From Pelecanus crispus (taxonomy: Eukaryota > Chordata > Aves > Pelecaniformes > Pelecanidae), in NCBI RefSeq assembly GCF_030463565.1, contig NC_134644.1:150065967-150129966 (forward strand): 64,000 bases of DNA, in the 5' to 3' direction. Positions 39,501 through 52,300 of the stretch are shown here, in pieces. Below the pieces are notes generated by a model that saw nothing but the letters and a program-made list of their open reading frames with translations, made no database searches and was not told the DNA's origin. Numbering within the stretch: position 1 is the stretch's first letter; each line of letters starts with the position of its first letter. The translations under genes and the position numbers were made by a program.

Positions 39501-42500
39501 CTTTAATTTTAATTCCTTTCCATTTTGAATAATTGCTGTGCTTCTCTCTTCTACTTTTTAAACTTTGAGCAGAAAAAAAGGTGAAACTGTTCTTACATGG
39601 TTTCTGTACAATCTGCAAAACACCATAGAAACTTGGCAGTAACCATCTTCTGTACTCTGCTACAGCTGTAGAAAGCCATTCATACTATCTATTTGTAGAT
39701 GCAGAAAATACCAAATTGACTATGCACTTCCTATTGTTTGAAGTCCACCTGGACAGTAAATGCTACACATTTTAGTAAAGGCATTTGCGTTCATTTGAGA
39801 AATTTCAAGCAGACCAAGTAGGAAACTAACTTTGCAGGCTATGATTGTTTTATGCTTGTTGCACTCAGAAATAGACTGCATAAAGACTTCTTCATACTTT
39901 CAGCTGGTACTCACATGCTGGTTTTGTGTATATGTTAATTGTCAGATTGCAGAAGTAGGGCTGTAGGCTTCTCCAGGGCTCAAAGAGTAAATTGCTTAGG
40001 CTCTTTCTGAAGAGAAGCTTACAGAAAATACTGATAAACAGATTCTTTCATTGGCCAAGGGTATTCTAAGTAGGCATATCTTTATAATGTGTAACTAAGG
40101 GCTTTGGCTAATATGGCCTTGTAAGATTCAAATTATAGCAATTTCATTACTGCCATTTGAAGTGGGAAACGGAGTTACTCATTGCACTGTGCCATATTTA
40201 AAGACCAGTATTTTTCATTTGAACAGTCTCAGCAAAACCTTTATTCTACTTTTGGATTATCTTAACGCCCTCAAATGAATATGTGTGAAAAATGTTTATT
40301 TAAATATTGGGATTTTAAGGTCAGCAGGCAAGAAATGCGTTCAGAAATCAGTAGTGTTATTGACAGCACTTTCTGCCTTGTTGCATCTTCCTTATAGCTT
40401 TTAGGATGAGGGGAAAAAAGAATGCAAATAATAAATTGCACAATTTGAATGAGTTAATATTGTCAGTGGATGTTTAATGTATTACTATAAAGTTTTAAGC
40501 TTAGTCTTTTTGGCTGTAGTTGTCTTATAAAAGAAACATTTCTGAATACTATAGAAAAGCTTTTTTCTTTCCCGCTTCTGTTACTATCTTTGGTATGTCC
40601 AAAAATGGTCACATGAATTTTGGTTAAAATTCTATGATTCATCTGTGGGCAGAAAATAAATGTGGAAAGCTTCCACTGAAAAGGAGACTTACAATTCAGG
40701 GGATACATTCAGGGAGAAATGTATCAAAGTACAAGTTTTTAAACACATTTATAATGGTTGTTGTTTACATGATCAGATGATCTGACAGCATTTTAAACAG
40801 TCATGTGGATGAATTTTTCCAGAGGGTTCTTGATGGATATGAGTTAGTATATTACTTCAGAGAAACAGCTTTTTTTTTTTTAATTAAAGATTAAAACTTT
40901 TATTTATTGAATTTTTGAGAGGGATTAAGAAAATGGTTTTCAGTTTAAGGTATATATGTAATAGCAAAGAACCAAAGCAAAGTACAGAATTAAAAATGTT
41001 AGTTGGCCATAAACATTTTTGACACAAGTCCAATACCAGATGCAGCAAATCTGTTATCTAACTCTACTGCTAAATAACCTAGAACTTGTGATTCTTTCTT
41101 CAGCTTAAGATCTTAAATGTCATGGGTACTAACGTGGATTGAAAGACATCACACCACTAATAACATGGCTGTGCAGAATCTGGAGAAAATAGAGGGTTTA
41201 AGAACTGATTTTTGGCAACGGGTTTTTTTCAAGATTGAATATCAGGTCGTTGGTATCCCTGTGGAATCAAGTACTGTGAGCTTTGTTGAGAGGAAGTCTA
41301 GAAATTGAGCCACAGATCTGTAAAATATACTTCATTTTCAGAATGCTGAGAGAAAGGTACTGCATCTTAGATATGAAAAGTCTAGTTTAAAGCTGGTTGT
41401 TGCAGGAGAAGAAGGGTTAGGTGACCTGATCTTTCAATTTCTATTAATAGTTACAAAATAAGAAGTTGGCATGCTGGCTAGCTACAGTAAGCAATACTAT
41501 GTTACGCGCTGGTGAAAGCATGCCAAGGGTGATTTGTAAGCATAATATAACATGGCAAGACTTAAATACCTGTACAAGTTAAGTTGAGGATCAGATCTGA
41601 TATTTGAAGGAATAGGTCACACTAAGTTGTAATATGGCCATTGTTTTACTTAAAAGCAATCGGGTTCATGTGGTGCAGAGTTAAAATAGCTTTTGCTTTT
41701 TTTTAATAACAAAAATAACTAAAGATAATACAGTTTGAATTTGATTTAAAAAGAAATTGCAGAAATGAAAGCAACTATGAAGTAGGTATGCTTAATGTCT
41801 TCATTTTCAGTCTTTAATTTATCTGAATCATCATGACTGTGAATCAATATGAAACTGGTGTGGACTCTATCAACTACTACTCTTGGCAGTTGTTTTTCAC
41901 TCAGTGAAATTAATGGCTACCAGCAGTATAATGCTTTGCTTATTTTCATCTGTGCTTAACTGCAGAGAAGTAACTTCAGTCATAGCTTCTTGTTAACAAT
42001 AAATGCGACTTAAAAAATTACCACCTCTTTGCATAGGGAATATATAGGCTAAGGTGTATGCCGTTGCTGTCAAAGGTGATGATAAAGATTAATTTAATGA
42101 GTGTCCAGAGTTTTAACTTTATATGTTAAATAATACATGCTAATTTTCTTTCCTTTATTATGTGAGGGGTAAATGGTAGACTAATATAATGACTATAATG
42201 AAGTCTGTCTGAAAAGAACAATGGGATGTCATGCTTAGTCATGCTTCATGTTTGACTTCTAATTTCTGTTCTACTATGAAGTTTAACTTGTGGAGGAAAT
42301 GAGCTGTGAGGGATATGCATAGGTAGAAATTGCAGAAATTCAGCCAAGGTAGAAATTATTTTAAAAATTCAGCCTGTTGCTGAACTTCTACAAAGTGGTA
42401 AATGCGTTCATTTAATTAGATAATTTATGGCACATACAACTGTATGTTCTGAATCACTTTTCAGAACAGCTACAAAGTTGGTAACTTCCAGAAATTTACC

Positions 42501-45500
42501 TTTGATAAGCAATTCCTGTGTCCAGTAGGATTTGAGCTGAAATGAGTAGACTTCTGTTTTCTTTCCTTTCTCATTTCTGTTTGATAAATATAGAATTGCA
42601 GTAGATATTTTGAGTGCCAATCCACGATTCTGTCTGCTTTACTTAATAATCTTGTGAGTGTTTTTCCATCAACAAATAATTGCATTTCAGTAATAGTGTA
42701 ATTTGAGCTTTGCTTCATCTGCTTTATCCAAATTGTTGATTATTCACACTTACTCTTTACACAGCCTAATGGACGGTCTTTCCACGTATCTGAGGATGAA
42801 GTAATACAGACCATCCGTAAAGAAAATATAAAGCAGCCTGTGGACACAGAAAAGAAGAATGAAAAGGTCAGTTATGGATATGAAGTGACAATGTCAAAGT
42901 TTAGTGCATGTTGTTTCAATGTTTGATAACTAATTTCATATTGGCATCTTTCATATTGGCATATTTCTTAGTATGAAGAGTACTAATCTAATTTGGCCTT
43001 GGAAAGAGCTAAAGTAGTATTTTTCTTAACTTCTGAGATTATGCCTTATCACAGAATGTGTGCATCAAGCAAACTCCCTTCCCTGCTAAACACTGATACC
43101 TCTGTTCACTGTGTGAAAATGTTAAGCCTGCAGAAATTAACACTCCGTTTCATCTTTGCTGGCTTCTATGAAGATGTAACATAATTATAGTATTGTTAAG
43201 TGGCTTGAAACTGGTCTAACAATTGGGGGACTACTATTCAAAGGATTAAGACCATGTGTCGTCTTATTTCTTTTGTCAGACACATCCATTAGTGATTACA
43301 GTTCTTAATTTCTGATGACAAATATGGGCTTTGAAGTCTGGTGTGAGCTTTTTGTTATGCAAATTGAACAGCTACATTAAAAACATCTTTTTAAAGCTTG
43401 GTCTGTAGCTTTATCTAAAAGATAACCATACCAATGGCAATGTTATTTTTTGCATTGTGAGGACTAATATCTTCTAGCCTTATCACATATGCTATCATTT
43501 ATAGGCAACATGGATATATTTATGACGGGTGTTTGACGATAATTTTTGGCTTGGTTCTTTTGCTAACGTGTGAAAGTTTCAGACTGTCATGGATTTCTGT
43601 TTTATTTTCTTCAACAAAATATGCTAACTATACTGAGGAGTATTGGAAAAATAAATGATTATGCATAAATAGTCAGAAACCAGTAGTTCATTATTGTAAT
43701 TTGTTTAGCTCATTCAAGCTTTAATTAACTTACTTGACTATCCTATAATAATTTCTTTTGCAGTTAGTATGTTGGCTAAAAGACTGTATCCTGTTAGTTG
43801 GCTGTAGGGCTCTAAACGTTTTTAGCATTGGCAAATGGAAAGACTTTTCTGTGAAATGGCTTTGCCTTAAAATTTCATTCTGTGCACATCTTTCTCTTCT
43901 CCATGTGTCACATACCAGATTGACTTTGTGATTTTTTTTTTTCAAGAACATAACAAAATTTGATCCTGAAGGAATAACTATCTTTTTCTTAACTTTCACT
44001 TTATCTCAGGCAGGTTTCCAAGTAGGTAAGGTGTTTAAATGCTAAACTCAAGCTTTACCTTAAAATTGCAAACACAGTGATCTCAATTTTAAAATGTTAA
44101 GTTGAAGCTGCAGCCGCAGGAAATCTGTACTACTATATGGATGTGGATGCTTATTCAACTGATTATGTTTTCGTATCACTTTGGGGAACCCTGGGCAAAG
44201 CATGGTTGCCTCAGGAGTTGATTGTTACCATTCAATTAAAAACATACCCAAGAACTTTCTTTAAACTACAGGTAACTTCACAGGCATCTAATTATTTGGT
44301 TAAGCCTCTCAGGGTATCTGTTGCATTTGTAACATTATGAACCTGCTAAGAAGATTGTAAGGGGTCCTGTGTATGTGTCTTTGTATAGCTTGGGATGGGT
44401 GGTCTAAGTCAGTGGCTGGGAATTAAGTAGTATGTGTGTATATGTATATGAATATATATAATCTATGACCTGAAGGGTATGATTTTTTTTTTATGCTTGA
44501 ATATATGCTTTCAATGAAAATCGCACTCCCTTTGTGTTTCTGTATTTCTTAGCTGCTTCGGGGTTGTGAACTTCATGCATGTTTTTTCAGGATAGACATT
44601 AAGTTGTATTCTCTTGTTTTGCTTTGGGGGAGGGGAAGCTTTGGGTAGTGTCTGGATTGTGGCTGTTCATAGGGTTTATGATTCTCTTGACACTTAGAAT
44701 AGTTTCTTCCCTTTTTTCCGTTTTAATGACTTGTACAGTACAGGGTTTTTTTTCAGTTTTTAGTGTAACACACTGTATTAAAGAAGTGACTCTGGGTGGG
44801 ATTGCAGGATGTTAAAACTTCATTGCCCGTTCTGTTTGCAAACACACAACAATCTTGCCTTGAATACTAGAAATAAACAGACCATTAGGGAAAGGAAGAA
44901 AGGTTTATTTTTCTATTGTTCCTGCATGGGGGACAGTGCATCTTAAAGACTTAAAATTTTGGCAGGCCTTCTGAGTTCCTCACGTGCCCTTTGGCTGGTG
45001 GTAGAGCCAACACTGGTAGCTTTCTGTGTTGCAGAAGGTGACACTTTGAATGAATAGGCTTCTGCAAAATGATCGGCTAGCTTGCTCAGTAACATCTGTG
45101 GCTGTTTCAGTTAGTTTGTTACTGAGATAGCAACTGTTACAGCACTAAGTTTGGCAGGTGGTGAGTAAATTGGATAACTAATTATTGTTCTGGTTTCTCA
45201 GATCAGGTTCTAGTAACTCAGGAAAGTAAATATATTTTCAAGATTTGAATTCTTGATCTTTTTAAAAACAGCATTTGTTAGTAACAAAATTATTTTTAAA
45301 ACTGTTAAACTAGGTTTTCATGAGAAGTGTAAAATTTTATGCTGGTACCTCTGTAGGAGCTATTTAAGAAAGCGGAGTTCTAACTTGGAGGAGCAGTCAT
45401 CTTAAACCGCTGTCTGGGAGAATTCTGAAGTCATTTCAGGTGTTCTCTTAGTGCCAGAGGACAGTTGGGTAGTTACAGCTTTGTGAGTGGCAAACTCTAA

Positions 45501-48500
45501 GACCTCAACTTCCATTCTCAATGTAGTTGAAAATGGGAGATGTACAAACTTAGTAATCTTTCCTCTGCTTGAGCTCCAAGAAGCAATTCATAACTGCTTT
45601 TCATGCTGTTTTTCACTTTCCTTTTTAATTCTGTCCTTAGAAGGTGCTCTGGCAAATAATTTGGCTTGTTCACATTCTTAGAACCAATTCTTCTTGGGCT
45701 GCTTTTGAAACCAGCCCTTCTCTTTTGGAGACTTTTCAGAAGTTAGGTAGCTGATATGTGAGTAAAGGTAGTCTACTGAGCAAGTCAGTCAGATAATTCA
45801 GTTTGGATGCATCTGTATTGTGGGTCCCCTAGTGCAGTAAACCATGAGTTAACTGTTCCAAGTCAGTTCCCTAAGTGTTATAGGTGTGTTGGCACAGCAT
45901 TGCATATAAGCAGTGAAATTTGTATTATCTCTGGTGCTGCACTAACAAGCTATACTGCTTTCAGTACCTATATTGAAGCTACATGATACTTCATGGGCAT
46001 GCTAACTCAAATGTGTGTGAACTGCATGACACTGGGGGCCCATAGGATATCTGCTGCAGCTGTGGTCATTATTTAGCTGTTACCAGTTCTGAGTTACAGA
46101 GAGATTGTTGTGCTCTTCTTGGACATCTAAGACTAGAAAATCATACGGTTTGAACTTGGGTATAAAGCTGGCAATTACTAAGTCTTACTCTGGCAGAAGC
46201 ACATATTCCAGAAAGACATCCAGCATTCTTAGAGTATTCTTATTCAAATATTATAGAGACAGTGAATCAGTGAATACTTCCTCTTAACATCTGAGTGGAT
46301 AACCATCTTGCTTTAAAAAGTCTGGTTTTTTTCATTCAGGTTTATCTGGTAGTTCTTATACCTACCTTTGTCTGGTAGCTCTTACACAGAGTGAAAAGCT
46401 TTTCAGTACTGTATTTTCTTTCTGAGAAGGTAGTCATGTCAATTTGCCATCACTTCAGCTTATCAAAAGATTAAACTCCAAGGCTTTCTGCAGTATACTC
46501 TCTCCCAATATCTTGGGTCATTTTTCATCTTTTTTTCTCAATCTCTTTTTAACGCTTTATATTGCTACCTGTTGCACCAAAACTGCCTGCAGAAATAGTC
46601 ATCTCTGTTCCTTTTTGTTTATCTCTGCTCGTATAGCCAAGAAGCTATAACTGATGAAGCCTTGGGGAAAAAAAAAAAAACAAACCCAACTATGTATCTA
46701 TTGTATGGACTCTAATCACAGTTCCTGTTTTGCAGTCATTCTCAAAGCTGGAATTCTCTTGCCCACTTTTTTTAAAGGAGTCACTGGCATTATTTATTTT
46801 TCCATGTATAACTTCATACTTGCTTCTGCACAAAACAAATTTTGCCAGAGTAGATCTGCCTGCCAAACAGTTCATTACTTCTCTGTGGTTGTGATGCCAT
46901 CAGTATAGCTTCTTCCACCATGCTTTGTGCTCTGTAGCATAAGTAATCATTCCCTTCACCTGCCGTTTGTGTGCTGTGTCTTTCTTTCATGTTACTTCAA
47001 TAGTCTTAACTTATGTTTAGGAATTAGTATTGGTTAGTACTCCTTTCAAGGGACTGTCTGTACAGAGGGTTGTTCAGGAAAATCTGTTTCAAATTTACAC
47101 CTGTATTTTGGTGGGGGGGAAATTCTAAATCACTGTGACAAGTGATCACTAAGTAATTATTAAGATAATGTTTTATTTTTATTCTAGTCAAAGAAAAAAA
47201 AGAAATCCAAGGGAGATGCTAAAACAATTCAGGATACGTCACGTCTAGATGGAAAGGAAGTTGATGAAGGTACTGAATGCAAACACACACAAAAAATACA
47301 ATTAGACATATTTTGGCTTAAATGCTCTTTAAGATTTGTTTGTTTGTGCTTCATAAAGAAACACAAACTCATTTTGTCATAACTCCATAGTTGCATACTA
47401 TATCTGGAAATCTGATCTTTGAAACAACAGTATTTAGTAACTTCAGCTGACTTTTTTTTTTAAGTCAAACTTACGAAAAATGAGAAGTCGTGAATAATAT
47501 GGCCCTCATGTTGTTCATGTTTTGCTCTGTGAAGCAAAGTATTATTGTATTGCATTCAGAAAAACTTGCCTTTGGCCAGTTGTTCATGTTTTCAAACTGA
47601 TGTTGAAGTTGACTGCCATGTCTGTCATTTTTAAACTGAACCTGTACTCGGGCTTCAGCTTGATATGAAACAAGCTAAAACTCTTTCCTTTTTGCTCTCT
47701 GACGTATTTAGTGATGTTTTCATTTGGGGGATGTTTTAGGAGCCTGGGAGACTAAAATCAGTAACAGAGAGAAGCGACAGCAGCGTAAGCGAGACAAGGT
47801 GCTGACCGACGGTGGCTCAGGAGAATCAAATCTCCAAGGGGTGGAAAATACAGTTACTGTATCCATTGAACAACTGATGCCTACACCGTCGCTTCCGGTT
47901 GGTCTCAGAAAAAATAAAGGTATGATGGTTGATAGGTCTGTGAATGTGTTCTAGAAACATAACTTTACTTGAATGCTTAAATAGCAACTCTGTTTTAGAT
48001 GTGTGGTAGGTATATTTGGAGGTGTAACTCTTGAGGAAGTTATTTCAAGCTGTGTAAAGGTACTTTTCATTGTGCAAAACTCCCCCTTTTTGGAGCCATG
48101 GTTTCGGGCAATCTCAGGAGAGAATGTTCTCGAGCAAGTGGCTGAGACACTGGCCTCCACACTGGTGCTCTGTCAGTAGCTGCACAGCTGCATGGGCATA
48201 TGTCCCCATTCCTTCACTTGTGCTCTGCTGACTCTGCCCTTTATGTTTCTGGAAACTTCAAAGGCACCCTCAGCACTGCTTCAGGCAGCACCAACTCCTT
48301 AACTTTTTGAATACTTCCTTGTGGGAAGGTTATGCCCATGAGTTCTCTTTACAGATCATTCATTGCTTAACATGTAGACATTTTTTCCAACATAGATTTA
48401 GCAGTACCTGTACTAAAGCTGTTCATAAAGGTGGGGTACATCTGGCTGAGATTCAGTAATCAATTACTGTAGCTGAGGATTCAATAAGGAAGTGTAGGCT

Positions 48501-49331
48501 TTAGCTTCTATGGCTGCTACTGTTTCAGAAAAAAGTTGCATGGGCTGGTTTAAACTGTGTGTAGGCACAGGAATTCATATTTGGCTGCAACTGAGAAATG
48601 GTTTAAGAAGCTAAAAGAATCTGAAGACACAATCAGTTTAGCTTTCTAACATACTTTTAACCTACTGATACATTTGGTGCTTATTTAGATCAAACTTCAT
48701 GTTCTAGCAAAGTGACAAAAAGACAGAGCCTGGCAACTGTCTGGTACCTTCTAACAATTTATTGAAATTTGCATGCCTTACCTGGTGTTTTTATTGACAC
48801 TTCTTTGCATCTTGACTGAGTGCATGGTTCTTGTTGTTGAGGACTAGATCAAGTGTTTCCTGTTTTCTTTTTTGCTGTCCATTTACACACAAACAGCCTC
48901 AAGAAATGGTAATTCCAACTGTCTGTATGCTCTGTGGCTAGCCATAACTGCTGTAAGCTCTCTAGCCAGAGTCCTTTATGTATCGTATGTTCTTCTGTAT
49001 CACCTTGTACCAGACTAATCTGAAAAGAGTTCAGCTGTATATAGTGTTTTCATGGTAAGGTAGAAGTTAGAAATAGCTATATATTTCTGAAATATTTAGA
49101 GCTGCCCTTTGCTTGAAAATGACAGCCTCTGGTTTAGATTTCTGCTCGCCATTCTTTGGGAAACTAGCTAGAGTTCTTTGAAATCCACAGTTACTCGGTA
49201 TATAGCCCCACATCAGTTTTGAGTTCATTCTGTCTGCAAAATAAACACAAATAATAAAAAGAGCAGCATTTTAATTATAGTCTTAAGTTTTCTGGAAATG
49301 TCTTAATTTACGTTGAGGTATTGATTCCTGC

Positions 49332-49363
<32 letters not shown>

Positions 49364-52300
49364 CTTAAAATATCAGTGATGGATACTCTTTTTGAAGATT
49401 TTTACAGGTGTTGCTATTTTGAAAAAACTTATCCTCTTGCTTCTTAATCAGGTGATGCACTTCTGAATGCACAAGTTAGCAGCTCTAAACCTGCAAAGGG
49501 GGAGTCATCAATTCCACAAGGTAAAAGGCTTTCATTTGTAGGCATCCTAACTAACTAGAAAAGTCTTTTACAGAAGTGAAAACACAAATTGTCAGTGCAG
49601 GATTTTGTGCGGTTACTGGTGTGGAACTCTATTATGCAGCTGGCTTTTTTGGCTATGCAAATGTTAGACTTCTAAGTTGCAGTTACTTCTTAAAAGGTTG
49701 AAAACAGTCTCTGTTACATGTAGAAAAAGGATTCAATATCTAGAATTTTCAGCCAGATTACCTATTATACAAATTGTTGCTTACAGAACAGTAAAGCTTA
49801 TTCTCAAACTCCACTTCAAAATTCTTTATGCTAGCTTTTGAAACTTACTCACTTTCTGTATTAATGAATTGATTATTTACTCAAAGAAAGACTTAATACA
49901 GGTAACTGCAAAGAGCTCAAAGATACCCATCCTGATTATTGTAAAGTTTGTACTTGTTTCAGACTGTATACACAAGGGTAGTCAGTTCTTTGCATGCTCC
50001 TTTGAGAGGCATACTTTAAATACATTCATTCTGAAAGTGCGTAAATATAAATGTATGTTCATAAATGAATATACATGACATTATATGTCATACATGTAAT
50101 TGTTAAAATACTTGGCTATTTTTAGACTGTGATCGACTAGTGAATCTTAGCAGTTTTCTAATTAAGAGATACTGCTGTAGTAATACTTGAAGTGAATTAG
50201 TTTGGCATAATGAAGTAAAGATGGTTGTTTCTTACTCATAGCCAATGTTAGCAGTGTTGCTTTAATGAAAAGTATTCAGGGCAATTAAGCAAGTCAACAA
50301 ATGAATTATTAAAAGCACCCAGGTCCAGAAAGTGAATCACTTTCTGCTAGTTTTTGAGAACTTTACTTCACATGCAAACTTCGTGGACCATTGTATTCTT
50401 CAGAGATGCATAATGGGAGGACAGGAGGCAATAATCAAGTTTCAGTAAGGGAAATCCTGACTGGCCATGAGGAAAAAAGCTCTTCATAAGATTGCCCAGA
50501 GATGCTTTGAACTATCAGCCTTTATGATTTCCAGAACTTGAATAAAGTGGTATAACTTTGAAGTTAACTGTGCTTTGAGCAGAAGGTGGAACTAGGTAAC
50601 TTCCAGAAATCCCTTCCGATCTTAAGTTTTCTGTGATTCTTTGAAAACTCACTGGTCATATGGAAGGTAAATATTTGTGACGGGAGAGTAGTATGATAAA
50701 CATAGAATAATCAAGTTCCTGCTTTGGAACTTCAGCTGTCTTTTTGCAAAGTTGCAAGAGAGCTTTTCTATCAGCTATACTTTGATTTCTGTCTCTGCTA
50801 TTTTTGTTGTTGCCTTCCCCTAAGATGTCATATTACCCTTGGAGGACATTGACGGACATGAACAATGTTAATGCTGTGAAGTTGTATAGAGAAAGGGCAG
50901 TGCTTTTAGGTACACCAATGGTGACCTTACAGATGTCTGTTAGGAAATGATTTGTCTAAGAAAATTTAGGCATACCCCACCTAATCAGTTCCTTGCCGGT
51001 GAGGCCGCCTTGAATGTGGTGTGTTCGTGCTGCCTGAGCTATGAGTTCATTTGAGGAATTAAATATTTGGTCTGTAGTTTTTGTTGGCATGTGATACTGG
51101 CTTACTCATGCATCAGGTTTTGGCTGACTGTTTAAGTGTTACACTTGCAATATGCAGATATTTCTTAATTGCTTGTAAATGAGAAGTTTTCCTGGTGTTC
51201 ACATTGCATATATAAAAAGAGGGAGAGAGGATTTGATATACAGAGCTCTTTGAGAAATTCTTGTGATATATAGGAGGTCAGGCTGGGTGTACCAGGTGAC
51301 CATTAGCCTTTACATTTTATAGGGGCATAAATTAAAAACAATAAAAAAAGTTTTGTAATGATCTTTATGTTTCAGTGTACTACTGACTCCTCTCACAGTA
51401 TACATTAAACTTGCTATGACTAGTAATACCTCAGCAGGGTAGCCTGTTGCAGATAGATTTGTGGTCTTTTATCTTAATGTAATATAAAATATATTGCTTA
51501 TGAATTATTTTGAGAGTGTTACCATGATTTTTTTCCTCTAACTTTGATGGACTCTATAGTCAATATGATAGCTGTCGTCTTCGTAAATTCTGCATAGAGT
51601 TTGGGAAGCATTTTCTAATTCTTGGTCATTTCTTCTATTTCCTGCATAGAGAACTGCTGTATGCAGCTATGGAACAGAAATTATTATCTATTTAGTGCTT
51701 TGGGCTTTCCACAAATTGTCACCATACCCTAAGAGAAATTACACTTTTTTTTTTTTTTTTTTTTAAATCTAGAGGCACTGGTTCACCAACGTATCAGGCC
51801 TATAAAGAAAGGGACACAGGAAGGAGAGTGCAGTTCAGTGCTGTTTTTTCTCACTCTTCAAGTTAGTAGACAGATGGTGCATATCATCTGAACTGGAAAA
51901 TCATCTGAGACAGAGCAGCAGTTCTTCTGTATCACACTGGTGTAGCAAAGCTGCTTGTCATTTGTACTTTTTTATTGTTAAGTGTATGTACATGTAAATA
52001 ATATTTTAATTCTTCATTCAGTTCTTATTTTATATAATGCTTTCATTATGCTTGTGTTTAAGTTTCTCCAGGATTGAATGAAAGCCATACAGTAAATGGA
52101 GGAAGCTGGAATGAGAAGTCTGTAAAAATCTCCTCACAGATTGGTGTAGGGGAGGAGAAGTGGACGTCTGTTTCCCTCAACTGCAGCTGGGAAGAGGAAG
52201 ACCGAGACATCGGCTTGGGGCCAGGACACTGGAGATGCTAATGGAAATGGAAAGGACTGGGCGTAACCCTGGGTGGGCAGGCCCTGGAAAGAGCGTTCTT

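Noticed and set aside
47724..47954. A small separate gene MGDVLGAWETKIS...
   Set aside because: The first five residues come from intron 3 and the last dozen from intron 4. The core is MTDH exon 4 bounded by AG and GT.
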